Positions 61,564 through 64,000 of a DNA stretch of 64,000 bases are shown one piece after another. The number at the start of each line of letters is the position of its first letter. Position 1 is the first letter of the stretch. This stretch comes from Neorhizobium sp. JUb45 (GTDB taxonomy: Bacteria > Pseudomonadota > Alphaproteobacteria > Rhizobiales > Rhizobiaceae). Location of the stretch: contig NZ_SLYW01000008.1 in assembly GCF_004343585.1 (NCBI RefSeq), forward strand, positions 1-64,000, given 5' to 3'. Both the position numbers and the translations under genes were made by a program. Below the pieces are notes generated by a model. That model was given only the letters and a program-made list of their open reading frames with translations, did not search any database and was not told where the DNA came from.

Positions 61564-63435
61564 GTGACGACCTATGATGTCATCGTTATCGGTGGCGGCC
61601 ATGCCGGGTGTGAAGCAGCCAGCGCTGCTGCGCGTGCTGGTGCTCGGACGGCTCTTGTTACCCATCAGATCGCGACGATTGGCGCAATGTCATGCAATCC
61701 GGCGATTGGCGGTCTTGGAAAAGGTCATCTTGTTCGCGAAGTGGATGCTTTGGACGGATTGATGGGGCGAGTGGCCGACGCTGCCGGCATCCAATTTCGA
61801 CTTCTGAACCGAAAAAAAGGACCTGCAGTTCGCGGTCCGAGGACGCAGGCTGACCGCAAGCTTTATCGAGCTGCGATGCAGGCCGAAATCTTAAGTCACG
61901 CCAATCTTGATGTCATTGAAGGTGATGTTTTCGACCTGGCGGTGATCGAGAACGTTGTCTCGGGCGTGATACTCAAGGACGGTAGGACGTTTGCCACCAA
62001 GTCCGTTGTCCTAACGACTGGCACTTTTTTGCGCGGATTGATCCACATCGGTGCGGATAAAACGCCTGCCGGTCGCATGGGTGAAGCACCGTCCTTGGGA
62101 CTGTCAGATACACTGAACAGGTTCGGACTTGCACTGGGGCGTCTCAAGACGGGCACGCCTGCGAGACTGGATGGAAGAACGATCGATTGGGAAAGCCTCG
62201 ACAAGCAGGAGGCTGACGAAATCCCAAGTCCTTTCTCCTTCATGACGGATTCGATCAAAAACCCGCAAATAGCTTGTGGTGTCACTCGGACGACCGCAGC
62301 AACCCATGCAATCATCGCCGAGAACATCGGCCTTTCAGCCATGTATTCGGGGGAAATTAAGGGTGTCGGCCCGCGTTATTGTCCATCGATCGAGGACAAG
62401 ATAACCAGGTTTGGCGAGCGCGACGGCCATCAGATTTTCCTGGAGCCAGAGGGTTTGGACGATCCCACCGTCTACCCGAACGGCATTTCCACGTCCCTGC
62501 CTGCGTCAGTACAGGACGCCTTTATCCGCACGATACCGGGCTTGGAAAAGGTCGCTATCTTGCAGCCGGGATATGCGATCGAATACGACCACGTAGATCC
62601 GCGCGAATTGACACAAAGCCTTGAAGTTAAAAAGCTTCCTGGGTTGTTTCTGGCCGGCCAGATCAACGGAACAACAGGTTATGAAGAGGCCGCCGCACAG
62701 GGATTGGTAGCAGGCCTCAATGCAGCTTTGCTGGCAGGTGGCCGCTCATCTGCAGTTTTCAGCAGAACTGAAGCGTATATCGGCGTGATGATTGATGACC
62801 TGACATCGCGGGGTATTTCCGAGCCCTATCGAATGTTCACGTCACGGGCTGAATATAGACTATCGCTGCGTGCCGATAACGCCGATCTGCGCCTGACGCC
62901 GTTGGCAAACAGCCTGGGCATTACATCAATCCAACGTCGAGATCGTTTTGACAAATTCAAAAGCGAACTGGATGAGGCTCGGACCGGACTGAAGGCCATG
63001 AGCCTGACGCCGCAGGAAGCTGCTCGTCACAATATCAAGCTCAATCAGGACGGCCAACGCCGCACTGCTTATGAACTTCTAGCCTATCCTGATATTGATA
63101 TTGCGGATTTGCGAAGAGTTTGGCCGGATCTGGAAAAGATAGCAGCTCCGGTTTGTGACGCGCTCGAGATCGAGGCGGGATATTCAGTGTATATGGATCG
63201 GCAAGAATCCGGTATCACTGCAACGCGCCGAGAAGAACAACGGGTCATTCCCGAAAGTTTCGACTTCAATGCACTCAGCGGATTATCCAACGAGCTCAAG
63301 CTGAAGCTATCCGGAAAACGACCCCAGAATATGGCGCAGGCAGCTGCTGTGGATGGCATGACCCCTGCAGCTTTGGCATTGCTTCTCGCAGTGCTACGTA
63401 AAACTGACACCCAACGCGTCCAGCGAGTCTCTTGA
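61564..63435 (+). CDS. mnmG: tRNA uridine-5-carboxymethylaminomethyl modification enzyme MnmG (GidA)
   Basis: A 623-residue flavoprotein. I chose GTG 61564 because GGAG lies 6 bases ahead; the ATG at 61552, four codons earlier, has no ribosome site. The FAD dinucleotide motif VIVIGGGHAGCEAA begins at residue 5, followed by MSCNPAIGGLGKGHLVREVDALDG, the TGTFLRG strand and the conserved GQINGTTGYEEAAAQG. It works with MnmE on wobble uridines. It overlaps rsmG by one base. Confidence 0.96.
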   Translation: MTTYDVIVIGGGHAGCEAASAAARAGARTALVTHQIATIGAMSCNPAIGGLGKGHLVREVDALDGLMGRVADAAGIQFRLLNRKKGPAVRGPRTQADRKLYRAAMQAEILSHANLDVIEGDVFDLAVIENVVSGVILKDGRTFATKSVVLTTGTFLRGLIHIGADKTPAGRMGEAPSLGLSDTLNRFGLALGRLKTGTPARLDGRTIDWESLDKQEADEIPSPFSFMTDSIKNPQIACGVTRTTAATHAIIAENIGLSAMYSGEIKGVGPRYCPSIEDKITRFGERDGHQIFLEPEGLDDPTVYPNGISTSLPASVQDAFIRTIPGLEKVAILQPGYAIEYDHVDPRELTQSLEVKKLPGLFLAGQINGTTGYEEAAAQGLVAGLNAALLAGGRSSAVFSRTEAYIGVMIDDLTSRGISEPYRMFTSRAEYRLSLRADNADLRLTPLANSLGITSIQRRDRFDKFKSELDEARTGLKAMSLTPQEAARHNIKLNQDGQRRTAYELLAYPDIDIADLRRVWPDLEKIAAPVCDALEIEAGYSVYMDRQESGITATRREEQRVIPESFDFNALSGLSNELKLKLSGKRPQNMAQAAAVDGMTPAALALLLAVLRKTDTQRVQRVS

Positions 63436-64000
63436 TGCAGATTAACGGCAAAGATGTTTCACGTGAAACATGGCAAAGGCTCGAGCATTTTTGGGAGCTT
63501 TTCCGAAAGTGGGCGAAATCAATAAATCTCGTCGCCCCCTCTACTCTACCGGATCTCTGGAGCCGTCATGTTGCGGACAGTGCGCAGATTTTCCAGCTAT
63601 CGCCAAAGCCACAAGTATGGGCCGATCTCGGCTCCGGTGGCGGCTTCCCCGGTATCATCACCGCGATTTTTCTAAAGGAATTGGGCGGCGGCTGGGTACA
63701 TCTCGTCGAAAGCAATCAAAAGAAGGCAGCTTTTTTGCGTCAAGCCCTTCTTGAGACGGGCGGATCGGGAAGTGTCCATGTCCTGCGTATCGAAGATGCG
63801 CCGCAAATCTTGGACGAAGTCGATGTGATCTCGGCGAGAGCCTTGGCGGACCTGGATCTTCTGCTGACTTTTTCTGAGGCCTGGATGACTAGAAATCCCG
63901 AATGTCGCGCTTTTTTCCATAAAGGCCGGGATTACCGTCAGGAAACGGTGAAAGCGAATGGTCGCTGGAACTTTGATCTGATAGAACATCCCAGTGCCGT
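63435..64000 (+). CDS. rsmG: 16S rRNA (guanine527-N7)-methyltransferase RsmG (GidB), truncated by the window end
   Basis: The first 188 codons of RsmG are present and the 3' end is beyond position 64000. The N-terminus reads MQINGKDVSRETWQRLEHF, and the SAM-binding motif is WADLGSGGGFPGI with VESNQKKAAFLRQ following. It methylates G527 of 16S rRNA, and loss gives low-level streptomycin resistance. Codons 7-12 coincide with a perfect parS site. parA and parB commonly follow mnmG-rsmG and may lie just outside the window. Confidence 0.95.
   Translation, partial: MQINGKDVSRETWQRLEHFWELFRKWAKSINLVAPSTLPDLWSRHVADSAQIFQLSPKPQVWADLGSGGGFPGIITAIFLKELGGGWVHLVESNQKKAAFLRQALLETGGSGSVHVLRIEDAPQILDEVDVISARALADLDLLLTFSEAWMTRNPECRAFFHKGRDYRQETVKANGRWNFDLIEHPSA
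63455..63470. other. parS site, perfect 16/16, inside rsmG
   Basis: TGTTTCACGTGAAACA, the full palindromic parS of ParB systems, lies in the first codons of rsmG (KDVSRETW). It is about 6.4 kb from the proposed oriC and is the best match in the window. Confidence 0.92.

Noticed and set aside
1..64000. CRISPR arrays, insertion sequences, prophage or tRNA-linked islands
   Set aside because: No regularly spaced repeats, transposase, integrase or tRNA-like clover-leaf sequence was seen; gene content is core throughout.

Overview
The window is a chromosomal segment of an alphaproteobacterium of the family Rhizobiaceae (Agrobacterium / Rhizobium / Neorhizobium type). This rests on the gene set and order: hrpB-actS-actR, hisB-DUF2628-hisHAFE-coaA, pckA divergent from chvI-chvG-hprK-EIIA-HPr, a divL-type kinase with Tyr in its H-box, a tsaE-amgK fusion, trpFBA-accD-folC, and the maf-aroE-coaE-dnaQ / hemE-hemJ-rho-mnmE-mnmG-rsmG arrangement on either side of a putative origin. 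I see no transposase, integrase, phage gene or CRISPR array. It reads as stable core chromosome. The species is not resolved.

Layout. Positions 1-264 hold a strong-looking leftward promoter, probably of an rRNA operon just outside the window. From 265 to 6096 come a DEAH helicase, the ActS/ActR redox two-component system, an MmcB-type repair protein and an L,D-transpeptidase lipoprotein. From 6181 to 12932 leftward genes encode malate synthase G, a cytochrome P450, a DUF1402 protein and the HslVU protease. The his operon with coaA follows rightward (13112-17721), then alkB and arfB leftward. The pckA / chvI intergenic region (20525-20830) separates gluconeogenesis from the ChvG/ChvI envelope-acid sensor and a permease-less regulatory PTS (HprK, EIIA-Man, HPr). 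Next come ahcY, divL, the tsaE-amgK fusion with murU, and addB-addA-trxA. From 38483 to 51805 nearly everything runs leftward: folC, accD, trpA, trpB, trpF, a YgjP-type metallopeptidase, DUF2852, a PHA depolymerase, gyrB, a small HTH regulator, Smr, MltA and a Tim44-like protein. fxsA and secB run rightward, then dnaQ, coaE, aroE, maf and the PPDK regulator run leftward up to 56750.

The 400-base gene-free stretch 56751-57150 has the expected properties of the chromosomal origin oriC. It adjoins hemE, carries a perfect DnaA box plus two relaxed ones, has AT-rich tracts, and is where transcription direction flips from leftward to rightward. Around it are six matches to the alphaproteobacterial parS centromere motif (core CACGTG): one perfect (63455, inside rsmG), two 15/16 and three 14/16, reaching as far as 18893. 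Two of them, next to gyrB, form one large inverted repeat. The window therefore appears to contain the origin and much of the ParB-loading zone, with replication (gyrB, dnaQ), repair (addAB, mmcB, alkB), cell-cycle (divL) and nutrient/stress sensing (actSR, chvGI, PTS) genes close by.

Start codons were chosen by reading Shine-Dalgarno spacing and remembered family N-termini. Several genes use GTG or TTG. All functional calls rest on motif recognition without database searches.
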